From positions 1 through 29,985 of the forward strand of contig JBBIJX010000017.1 of the NCBI GenBank assembly GCA_037445775.1: a DNA stretch of 29,985 bases, in the 5' to 3' direction. The notes below the pieces were generated by a model, which worked only from the letters and a program-made list of their open reading frames with translations, was not told the origin of the DNA and ran no database searches. Shown here piece by piece: positions 14,859 through 21,162 of this stretch. A program made the position numbers and the translations under genes. The stretch's first letter is position 1, and every line of letters starts with the position of its first letter. This stretch comes from JBBUX01 sp037445775 (GTDB taxonomy: Bacteria; Actinomycetota; Coriobacteriia; Anaerosomatales; PHET01).

Positions 14859-15371
14859 TTACGCTTCGGACTCGGTGGTAGGCGTGTCCTGTGAGGCGAC
14901 CTCAGGCGCGTCTGCGGTCGGCGCCTCGGCGGTCGTCGCTTCCGCGACGGCCTCGGTCTTCTTCGGAGCAGCCTTCTTAGCCGCAGCCTTCTTGGGAGCC
15001 TCGTCGCCTTCAGTAGCCTTCTTGACCGCGGGCTTCTTCGCGGCAGCCTTCTTAGGAGCCTCCCCGGCCATGACGTCGGTGATACGGACGCGCGTCAGCT
15101 CCTGACGGTGTCCCTTGGTGCGCTTGTAGCCCTTGCGCTTCTTGAACTTGAAGACGATGGCCTTCGCGCCCTTGTAGTGCTCGACGACCTCGGCGGTCAC
15201 GGTCGCGGCGGCCAATGCATCCGTATCGACCGTCACCTCACCGTCGTCTGCGAGGAAGATCACGTCGAACTTCACGGAGTCGCCGACGGCAGCGTCGAGT
15301 TTCTCGACACTCACGACGTCGCCCGCCGCTACCTTGAGCTGTTTGCCACCGGTGGCAACGATTGCGTACAT
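14859..15371 (-). CDS. rplU: Large ribosomal subunit protein bL21 with Lys/Ala-rich C-terminal tail
   Basis: The first 103 residues are a normal bL21: MYAIVATGGKQLKVAAGD, KGAKAIVFKFKKRKGYKRTKGHRQ and TRVRITDV. The remaining 67 residues are an extension. It first has two copies of EAPKKAAAKK (104-113 and 124-133) spaced 20 residues apart, then an acidic stretch rich in Thr, Ala and Glu (about 138-170). The start is ATG 15371, with GGAAGG seven bases upstream, not the in-frame ATG five codons earlier. It is the first gene of the long run, about 35 bases downstream of a predicted transcription start, too short for an L21 leader element. Confidence 0.97.
   Translation of the reverse strand: MYAIVATGGKQLKVAAGDVVSVEKLDAAVGDSVKFDVIFLADDGEVTVDTDALAAATVTAEVVEHYKGAKAIVFKFKKRKGYKRTKGHRQELTRVRITDVMAGEAPKKAAAKKPAVKKATEGDEAPKKAAAKKAAPKKTEAVAEATTAEAPTADAPEVASQDTPTTESEA
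14973..15062 (-). repeat. Duplicated EAPKKAAAKK-coding segment in rplU
   Basis: Two 30-base segments (15033-15062 and 14973-15002), starting 60 bases apart, encode identical decapeptides with slightly different codons. This indicates duplication of a 20-codon unit followed by drift. Confidence 0.75.
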
Positions 15372-15411
15372 CAACAGACCTTCCATTCGCTCGATTCACG
15401 CACGAAGAGAC

Positions 15412-15440
15412 ATGCTATCAGCCGCTACGTGGAGCGTCAA
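15412..15440 (-). promoter_or_regulatory. Promoter of the rplU-rpmA-obg run
   Basis: On the minus strand, TTGACG (15435-15440) and TAGCAT (15412-15417) are separated by exactly 17 bases. Transcription would begin near 15405, giving a leader of about 35 bases before rplU. It is the strongest promoter-like pair found ahead of this ten-gene stretch. Confidence 0.75.
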
Positions 15441-15511
15441 CGCACTACAAAGTATCCTCGAGATCGTCACAACGACCGAGCTGTTGTCGCAGAACCGGGC
15501 GAAATGAGCGG

Positions 15512-15538
15512 TCGATCCGGGATCGATCAGGGTCGATC
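15512..15538. repeat. Three phased TCGATC boxes in a divergent intergenic region
   Basis: TCGATC occurs at 15512-15517, 15523-15528 and 15533-15538, spaced 11 and 10 bases, about one helical turn each. The middle copy extends to the palindrome GATCGATC, and the spacers are G-rich. The position lies between rplU (leftward) and the membrane-protein/methyltransferase trio (rightward), so a protein binding one face of the DNA could act on either. Confidence 0.45.
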
Positions 15539-15582
15539 CTAAGACCCGGCAATTCAGGACTCAGCAAGCGTTCGGAGCAGTG

Positions 15583-15610
15583 TTTGCGCTTCCACCGTCA
15601 GGGGTATCTT
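15583..15610 (+). promoter_or_regulatory. Tentative promoter of the islet trio
   Basis: TTTGCG (15583-15588) and TATCTT (15605-15610) are 16 bases apart. Each matches the consensus only partly. The site lies 38-65 bases ahead of the small membrane-protein gene and just downstream of the TCGATC boxes. Confidence 0.3.
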
Positions 15611-15647
15611 CGCGGCAAGCCCCGGCATGCGTTTCTTGGAGGTGCCC

Positions 15648-15860
15648 ATGGGCCCACTGCTCGACGGCGTGGGTCTCGTTATTCGAGACGCCGGCACACC
15701 GCCGTACATGCTCGGCTACTTGGATGCCGGGACCGGCAGTCTTCTGTTCCAGTGGGCTATCGCCGGGCTCTTGGGGTTCGTCTTCGCGCTCAAGACCTCG
15801 TGGCGACGCATCTCTTCTTGGCTCTCCCGGAGGTCCGGGAGTGAAGACGGCGATGCGTGA
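15648..15860 (+). CDS. Small single-helix membrane protein with YLDxGTGS motif
   Basis: A 70-aa protein whose start, ATG 15648, has GGAGGT four bases upstream. The earlier ATG at 15627 has no ribosome site. The centre reads YLDAGTGSLLFQWAIAGLLG, continuing into a hydrophobic helix (about residues 30-50), and the C-terminus is basic and hydrophilic (KTSWRRISSWLSRR). Small proteins with a YLDPGTGS-like motif before one helix are familiar as uncharacterised neighbours of envelope-glycan genes, but I know of no assigned function. It overlaps the methyltransferase gene, whose ribosome site lies inside it, so the two are translationally coupled. Confidence 0.75.
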   Translation: MGPLLDGVGLVIRDAGTPPYMLGYLDAGTGSLLFQWAIAGLLGFVFALKTSWRRISSWLSRRSGSEDGDA

Positions 15861-17238
15861 ACCTGCTTGGCATGGTGCCTCGTTTCGCGATCCCAGCGGG
15901 CACATTCTCACGGTTGACGGTGAGCTCTACCGGACTGTCAGCGAGGACTATGCGCGTGATTACGACCGGCTGATGTCGTCCGGGCTGTACCGCGCGATCA
16001 CGGACGCGGGCCAACTGATCGCACATGAAGAGGTTCGGCTGCTTACGGACATCGGCGGGACGTACCGGGTGCTCAGGCCGGAGCGAATCCCGTTCGTGTC
16101 CTACCCGTGGGAGTGGAGCTTCTCCCAGTTGCGCGATGCCGCCTTGTTGACGCTCGACATAGCCGAACAGGCGCGCGAGCGCGACATGGTCCTGAAGGAC
16201 GCGAGCGCATTCAACGTGCAGTTCATCGGCACGAGACCCGTATTCATCGATACACTCTCGTTCGAGACTCAGGCGGACGGTGGGTCGTGGGTGGCGTATC
16301 GGCAGTTCTGTGAGCATTTTCTTGCGCCCCTGGAGTTGCGCCGCCGCGTGCACCCTTCGCTTGCGGGACTCTCTCGGGAGTACTTGGACGGCGTTCCCCT
16401 CGAGGTGGCGCACGCGCTGCTGCCCGTTACAAGCCGCCTGCGCCCCTCGACGATGATGCACATCCATGCCCACAGCGCAGCGCAACGCCGGTATGCGGAT
16501 GCTCAGGCGACCGTGGAGCGTCCGCGCTTCGTAAGCGATACCTCCCGCCGTGCGCTTCTCGAGAGCCTGCGGTCCGCTGTGAAGGCATGCAGGTGGGAGC
16601 CGAACGGCACAGAGTGGTCCGGCTACTACGAGAACACCAACTACGAGGCGTGTTCGATGGAGCACAAGACCAGCCTCACGCGAGAGTTCCTTCACGCCAT
16701 CGCGCCACGCACGATCTGGGATCTGGGAGCGAACACGGGGCGCTTCAGCCGGATCGCGGTCGAAAGCGGTGCTTACACCGTCTCGCTCGACGTTGATCAC
16801 GGGGCAGTGGAGAAGGCCTACCGTGCAGGACGCGAGACGGGCGAGGAGAGGATCCTTCCCCTCGTTGCGGATCTGATGAATCCCACTCCGAACATGGGAT
16901 GGGCTCTTCGTGAGCGCGACTCGCTGTTCGACCGAGGCTCGCCCGATGGCGTTCTTGCGCTCGCCCTCATTCACCACATCGCCATCGCGAACAACGTCCC
17001 GCTGCCGCGGATCGCGGCCCTGTTCGCGGACTTGGCCCCGTGGCTCATAATCGAGTTCGTGCCGAAGTCGGACAGCCAGGTGCGCCGCATGCTCTCGTCC
17101 AGACGTGACATCTTCAGCTCCTACACCCGGGAGGGTTTTGAGGCCGCCTTCAAGGGCAGGTTCGTGATCGAGCGCTCGGTTCCCCTCGCTGAATGTGATC
17201 GCGTGATGTACCTCATGAGGACGCGGAGCGATGCCTGA
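15841..17238 (+). CDS. Class I SAM-dependent methyltransferase with kinase-like motif in its N-terminal half
   Basis: A 465-aa protein. The C-terminal half is a Rossmann methyltransferase: motif I WDLGANTGRFS (293-303), an acidic SLDVDH after strand two, and a VLALALIHHIAIANNVPL segment after strand four. It is preceded by GYYENTNYEACSMEHKT, and resembles the NoeA-like methyltransferase group. The N-terminal half contains LKDASAFNVQF ending in VFIDTLSF. That places Asp120, Asn125 and Asp137 as in the catalytic and metal loops of kinase-like folds (D-x4-N, then an Asp-containing strand). No nucleotide-binding lysine motif is obvious. GTG 15841 is chosen because GGAGGT lies six bases upstream; ATG 15853 is the alternative. 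The gene overlaps both neighbours. The target is unknown, perhaps an envelope glycan or lipid. Confidence 0.82.
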   Translation: MKTAMREPAWHGASFRDPSGHILTVDGELYRTVSEDYARDYDRLMSSGLYRAITDAGQLIAHEEVRLLTDIGGTYRVLRPERIPFVSYPWEWSFSQLRDAALLTLDIAEQARERDMVLKDASAFNVQFIGTRPVFIDTLSFETQADGGSWVAYRQFCEHFLAPLELRRRVHPSLAGLSREYLDGVPLEVAHALLPVTSRLRPSTMMHIHAHSAAQRRYADAQATVERPRFVSDTSRRALLESLRSAVKACRWEPNGTEWSGYYENTNYEACSMEHKTSLTREFLHAIAPRTIWDLGANTGRFSRIAVESGAYTVSLDVDHGAVEKAYRAGRETGEERILPLVADLMNPTPNMGWALRERDSLFDRGSPDGVLALALIHHIAIANNVPLPRIAALFADLAPWLIIEFVPKSDSQVRRMLSSRRDIFSSYTREGFEAAFKGRFVIERSVPLAECDRVMYLMRTRSDA

Positions 17239-18871
17239 CGTGCGGCGAGAGCGTTCGTTGATCCGGCTCGAGCCAATCAGGTCGCCAAGCGCAGGTCGGC
17301 TCGTCTGGTTACTTGCCCCTGCGCTGTTCCCCGTCGCGGCACTTGCGTCCTTCTTGTCCGTGAACGCGGCACAGCTCTCCCCGGCCGACATCCTGTCTCC
17401 GTTGGCCTGGTCGGTGGCGGGTACGCTTGCGGCAACGCTCGCTCTGTTCGCGGTCGTCCGCGCTGTGCCAAGAACCGTTGCACTCGCCAGTTTATGCGCT
17501 GCCTGCTACTTCAATCTCGGGTATGCGCTCGGGCTGCTCGAGGGTGTCACGTTGGCGATCGGCGCGGTACGCATCGGTTCGGCTGCGATCGTACTGGTAC
17601 TCGTAGCCGTCGCGATTGCGTTCTTCGCTCGCTGGGTGTTTCGGAACGGGGAGGCGGCGCTACTTGCCGCGAGGACCCTCATTGTCATAGGTGTCAGTCT
17701 CGCGGCCACTTCGGTGGGAGCGGCCGCCTTCACTGAGTTGCGAGCGGGCTCCCAGCCGGTGATGGACGAAGGGCCCGGGGGCTCGACTGAGACCGAGAGC
17801 GCTGCCACAGCGCTCGTCACTACGCCTGTTCGGACGGAGCGTCAGGCGGGCGAGCGTTCCAGGGACGCACGTGAGCCGGACATCTTCTTCATCGTCCTCG
17901 ATGCTTATGCGTCCGAAGAGTCGATACTGGAGTTCTCGGGCTTCGACAATTCGGCCTTCACCAAGTTCCTTGAGAACAGGGGCTTCTACGTCGCCCGGGA
18001 CTCGAAGTCCAACTACTCGACGACCTTCCTCTCGCTGGCGGCGACGACCAACCTGCGTTATCTCGACGACGACCTGAGAGGGATGGGCGGTACGAACCGC
18101 GACAGGTTCTACAGGCTCGTGAAGAACAACCGCCTCGCCCGCGAGCTCAAGGCGAACGGCTACAGATACGTGCACATCCAATCCGGGTGGGGTTCGACCA
18201 ACTTTGCACCGCTCGCAGACGAGATGCTCAAGGTTCGCGGCACGGAGACGGATGCCGCTTTGCGCAGGACCACGATCGCGCGACCGTGGGCGGACGAGTC
18301 GATGTCGAAGGTCAAGTACCGCGCGGTGCGCAAGGCCTTCCAGCACCTCGAGAGCGTCAAGACGTCTAGCGCGCAGCCGAAGTTCGTGTTCGCCCACATC
18401 ATCGCGCCACATGGGCCATACGTCTTCGAAGCCAACGGCAAGCTCGCGACGGGGGCGTCCACCGATATGGCGAACTGGAGAACAGAGCAGATAGACGACT
18501 ACATCGCACAGCTGCAAGCGATCAACAGACTCACCCAACGGTTCGTCGCGCATCGGCTCAAACACACCGATCGCCCGCTCGTCATCATCATCCAAGGAGA
18601 TCACGGGACGAGTTTCCCCACCGCGAGTCGTGCGGTGCAGTGGAGCAGGAGGCACAGCATACTGAACGCCGTGTACTTCTCCGAAGGTGCGCCTGAGCAA
18701 CTGTATCCGACGATGTCGCCGGTGAATACGATTCGTATCGTGCTGAACGAGGCGATCGATACTGACTACCGGCAGCTCAAAGATCGGGCGCTTCACAGCC
18801 GCAGCTACTCGGATCCTTTTGAGATCACCGACGTCACTCGGGCGATCGCCGACGCTGAGGCCGCACGGTAA
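17231..18871 (+). CDS. Membrane-anchored alkaline phosphatase/sulfatase-superfamily protein
   Basis: A 546-aa protein with about five membrane helices (roughly 23-43, 58-79, 83-104, 110-134, 143-166), a linker, and an extracellular domain from about 214. The layout matches LtaS- or EptA-like phosphotransferases and sulfatase-like envelope enzymes. Metal-site elements are visible: Asp224 in FFIVLDAYAS, a possible nucleophile in NYSTT (Thr264 or Thr265), His394 in IIAPHGPY, and Asp457-His458 in IIIQGDHGT. The start is ATG 17231, overlapping the methyltransferase stop by eight bases, with GGAG close by. The reaction is probably transfer or removal of a phosphate- or sulfate-linked group on a surface polymer, but no specific substrate can be named. 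Confidence 0.85.
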   Translation: MPDVRRERSLIRLEPIRSPSAGRLVWLLAPALFPVAALASFLSVNAAQLSPADILSPLAWSVAGTLAATLALFAVVRAVPRTVALASLCAACYFNLGYALGLLEGVTLAIGAVRIGSAAIVLVLVAVAIAFFARWVFRNGEAALLAARTLIVIGVSLAATSVGAAAFTELRAGSQPVMDEGPGGSTETESAATALVTTPVRTERQAGERSRDAREPDIFFIVLDAYASEESILEFSGFDNSAFTKFLENRGFYVARDSKSNYSTTFLSLAATTNLRYLDDDLRGMGGTNRDRFYRLVKNNRLARELKANGYRYVHIQSGWGSTNFAPLADEMLKVRGTETDAALRRTTIARPWADESMSKVKYRAVRKAFQHLESVKTSSAQPKFVFAHIIAPHGPYVFEANGKLATGASTDMANWRTEQIDDYIAQLQAINRLTQRFVAHRLKHTDRPLVIIIQGDHGTSFPTASRAVQWSRRHSILNAVYFSEGAPEQLYPTMSPVNTIRIVLNEAIDTDYRQLKDRALHSRSYSDPFEITDVTRAIADAEAAR

Positions 18872-18976
18872 GCGTCAGCCTAGCGCCGTGCGCGCACTCA
18901 TGTACGGCTCGGTATGCACTCGTACGTCGGCGCGGGCGCTGGCGCTGGGCAACTGGTGCGGCACGCACAGTCCGCC

Positions 18977-20458
18977 CTATCGTCGACCGGACTCGCCGAG
19001 GCGACCTTCGATCAGCACGCGCACGCCCGTCGGCTCGACGGCTTCGTCGGGCACAAGCGTCACGTGGCGGCCGGTTTCGGCGCGCAGCGACGCTGCGATG
19101 TTCAGTCCCGGCTCCGTGACGAGCGAGAACGTCTCCGGGTGCAGGCCGAACAGGTACGCCTCGGCACGCCCGGAACGGAGCGTCTCGCGCAACTTGCGCT
19201 CGACTGTGATGCGACGTGTCTGCCGTGATACGATCCTGCCTTCCCCGCCGCAGGTCGGACACTCTTCCGTGAGCGCGCCGTAGAGTCCCTCAGTCACGTT
19301 CTTGCGCGTGATCTCGACAAGGTTCAAGCGTGACATCTCACTCATGCGTGTCCGCGTGCGATCGCGTTCAAGCGCTGCCGCAAGGCGCTGCGACACGAGC
19401 TGCCGGCTTCCAGCGAGTTCCATGTCTATGAAATCGATGACGATGATGCCGCCCAGGTCGCGTAGGCGAAGCTGGCGCACGGCTTCATCAGCGGCCTCGA
19501 GATTCGTCTTGAGGATCGTGTCCTCCAAGTTCCGCCGCCCGACGTACTTGCCGGTGTTCACGTCGATAGCCGTGAGCGCCTCCGTGCGATCGATTGTCAG
19601 GTAGCCGCCGCTCGGCAGCGATACGACGCGCTTCAGTGCGGAATCGATCACATCCTGCAGACGGTACACACCGAAGAGCGACTCCTTGTCGCGGTGCAGA
19701 TGCACGCGGCGAACGAGCTGCGGCGACGTCTTCTTGAGGAACGACACGACCTTCTCATACGTGACCTTGTCATCGACGTACATTCGACGGAACTCGTCGG
19801 AGAAGACATCACGCACGAACCGCAGGGCGAGATCCATCTCGGTGTAGACGACCTCAGGCGCGAGTCCCTCCTGGGCCTGGTGGCTCACGCGACGCCAGAG
19901 CCTGAGCAGGAACTCGAGATCGCTGTCGAGGTCGCGGTCGGTCGCCCCTTGGGCCACCGTCCGCACGATGACACCGAGCCCGGCCGGGACCTTAGGCTCG
20001 ACGATGGAGTGAAGGCGCTCGCGCTCATCATCGTCAAGCTTCTTGGAGACACCGATGAACTCCGAGAACGGCATGAGGACGAGGAAGCGTCCGGGCAGTG
20101 TGATCTCGGTGGTGATACGGGCCCCCTTCGTGCCCATCGCGTCCTTCACCACCTGCACCATCACCTGCTGGCCCACCTTGAGCAACTGGGCTATGTCGCG
20201 TCGGGGTACGCCCTCGAGACCCTCGGGCACGACGACCTCGTCAACGTAGAGGAAGGCGTTCTTCTCAAGCCCGATATCTACGAAAGCCGCCTGCATGCCA
20301 GGCAGCACGTCCTTCACCCGGCCGAGGTACACGTTGCCCACGACGCTGCGTTTGGGCCGCTCGATGTAGAGTTCGACAAGCTCCCGGTCTTCCACAAGCG
20401 CGACCCGGGACTCGCTGGCGTCGTGCGAGATGAGCATCTCGCGGACAGGCTGTGCCAC
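18977..20458 (-). CDS. rng: Ribonuclease E/G family endoribonuclease
   Basis: An endoribonuclease of RNase G size (493 aa), without the long C-terminal scaffold of RNase E. An S1-like RNA-binding region lies at about 38-120 (GNVYLGRVKDVLPGMQAAFVDIG). The catalytic aspartates are Asp299 in TIDRTEALTAIDVNTG and Asp342 in GGIIVIDFIDM. The Zn-link pair Cys400/Cys403 in CPTCGG should bridge subunits. The start is GTG 20458, with GGGAGG four bases upstream. GTG 20473, overlapping the previous stop, is possible but has a worse ribosome site. It faces the islet phosphatase-like gene convergently across about 105 bases with no clear terminator. Confidence 0.95.
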   Translation of the reverse strand: MAQPVREMLISHDASESRVALVEDRELVELYIERPKRSVVGNVYLGRVKDVLPGMQAAFVDIGLEKNAFLYVDEVVVPEGLEGVPRRDIAQLLKVGQQVMVQVVKDAMGTKGARITTEITLPGRFLVLMPFSEFIGVSKKLDDDERERLHSIVEPKVPAGLGVIVRTVAQGATDRDLDSDLEFLLRLWRRVSHQAQEGLAPEVVYTEMDLALRFVRDVFSDEFRRMYVDDKVTYEKVVSFLKKTSPQLVRRVHLHRDKESLFGVYRLQDVIDSALKRVVSLPSGGYLTIDRTEALTAIDVNTGKYVGRRNLEDTILKTNLEAADEAVRQLRLRDLGGIIVIDFIDMELAGSRQLVSQRLAAALERDRTRTRMSEMSRLNLVEITRKNVTEGLYGALTEECPTCGGEGRIVSRQTRRITVERKLRETLRSGRAEAYLFGLHPETFSLVTEPGLNIAASLRAETGRHVTLVPDEAVEPTGVRVLIEGRLGESGRR

Positions 20459-20469
20459 TGGTCCTCCCG

Positions 20470-21162
20470 TCACACGGGACGCGACCAGACACCCTCTTCG
20501 GATTCGACGAGTGTGTCCAGCCGTGTCGTGCGCACGACGGACGCTTCGGTTCCGATGTCGGCGAGTGCCGCGCGGATGAGCGCTTCAGGGCGAAGGGACC
20601 CTTGGGGCCCCATACGGACAGTGAGCTCGATGCGCACCCCGTCCGGTCTGCCGGTCACGCGAGGGTCCTCCGGGACGCATCGCGCGAGGTCAAAAACCTT
20701 CTGCTTGCCCTTGTGCTTCACCGCGAGTTCACCGCCGCCGATCAGCCGCGATAACGCCGCGTGCACCTCCTCGGACTCGATCCCCTTTCCCTCGACGCTT
20801 GCCCGGTACTTCGCAATGACGAGCGCCGCCGTCAAGGACGGTGCCGCATCGCTCACATAGTACGCCTCATGCGGCCCGAGGTCATCAGGAGTGACACGTT
20901 GAAGCGCATCAAGTGCATCCGCCGAAGGTGCGAACCTCGTCAGCCACACGTCAAGATACTCGCGCTTGCCCGCGGTGCCCACCGGCAGCGCCGGCCCGAA
21001 GGCGACCTTCATGTGCGGGCTGAACCCGCGTGTCACGGCGAACGGAAGCCCCGCGCGCCTGATCGAGCGCTCGAGCGCGTGCACGACCTCGAGATGTGAC
21101 AGGTAGCGAAGCCGTCCTGCTTTCTCGTACGCGACACGCCATCGGAACTCACCCGGTGTCAT
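20470..21162 (-). CDS. DUF2344 (TIGR03936) family protein, radical SAM partner
   Basis: A 230-aa protein of the DUF2344 family. Markers are the start WRVAYEKAGRLRYLSHLEV, followed by RRAGLPFAVTRGFSPHMKVAFGPALPVG. The family is found next to, or fused with, the TIGR03960 radical SAM protein encoded immediately upstream, and often beside rng, exactly as here. Its function is unknown to me; an RNA-related role is suggested only by company. The start is ATG 21162, overlapping the radical SAM stop by ATGA. Confidence 0.9.
   Translation of the reverse strand: MTPGEFRWRVAYEKAGRLRYLSHLEVVHALERSIRRAGLPFAVTRGFSPHMKVAFGPALPVGTAGKREYLDVWLTRFAPSADALDALQRVTPDDLGPHEAYYVSDAAPSLTAALVIAKYRASVEGKGIESEEVHAALSRLIGGGELAVKHKGKQKVFDLARCVPEDPRVTGRPDGVRIELTVRMGPQGSLRPEALIRAALADIGTEASVVRTTRLDTLVESEEGVWSRPV

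Noticed and set aside
15372..15411. L21 leader element ahead of rplU
   Set aside because: The predicted transcription start leaves only about 35 bases of leader, and no such fold is visible.
15790..17391. 533-residue leftward frame opposite the methyltransferase
   Set aside because: It has no recognisable motifs, no ribosome site and an arginine/histidine-rich composition typical of antisense frames in high-GC genes.
17660..18796. 378-residue leftward frame opposite the phosphatase-like gene
   Set aside because: It mirrors a gene with intact metal-site motifs and has the composition of an antisense shadow.
18872..18976. Search for a bidirectional terminator between the convergent phosphatase-like and rng genes
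   Set aside because: Only short imperfect repeats (GTACG/CGTAC) with a long loop and no T run were found.
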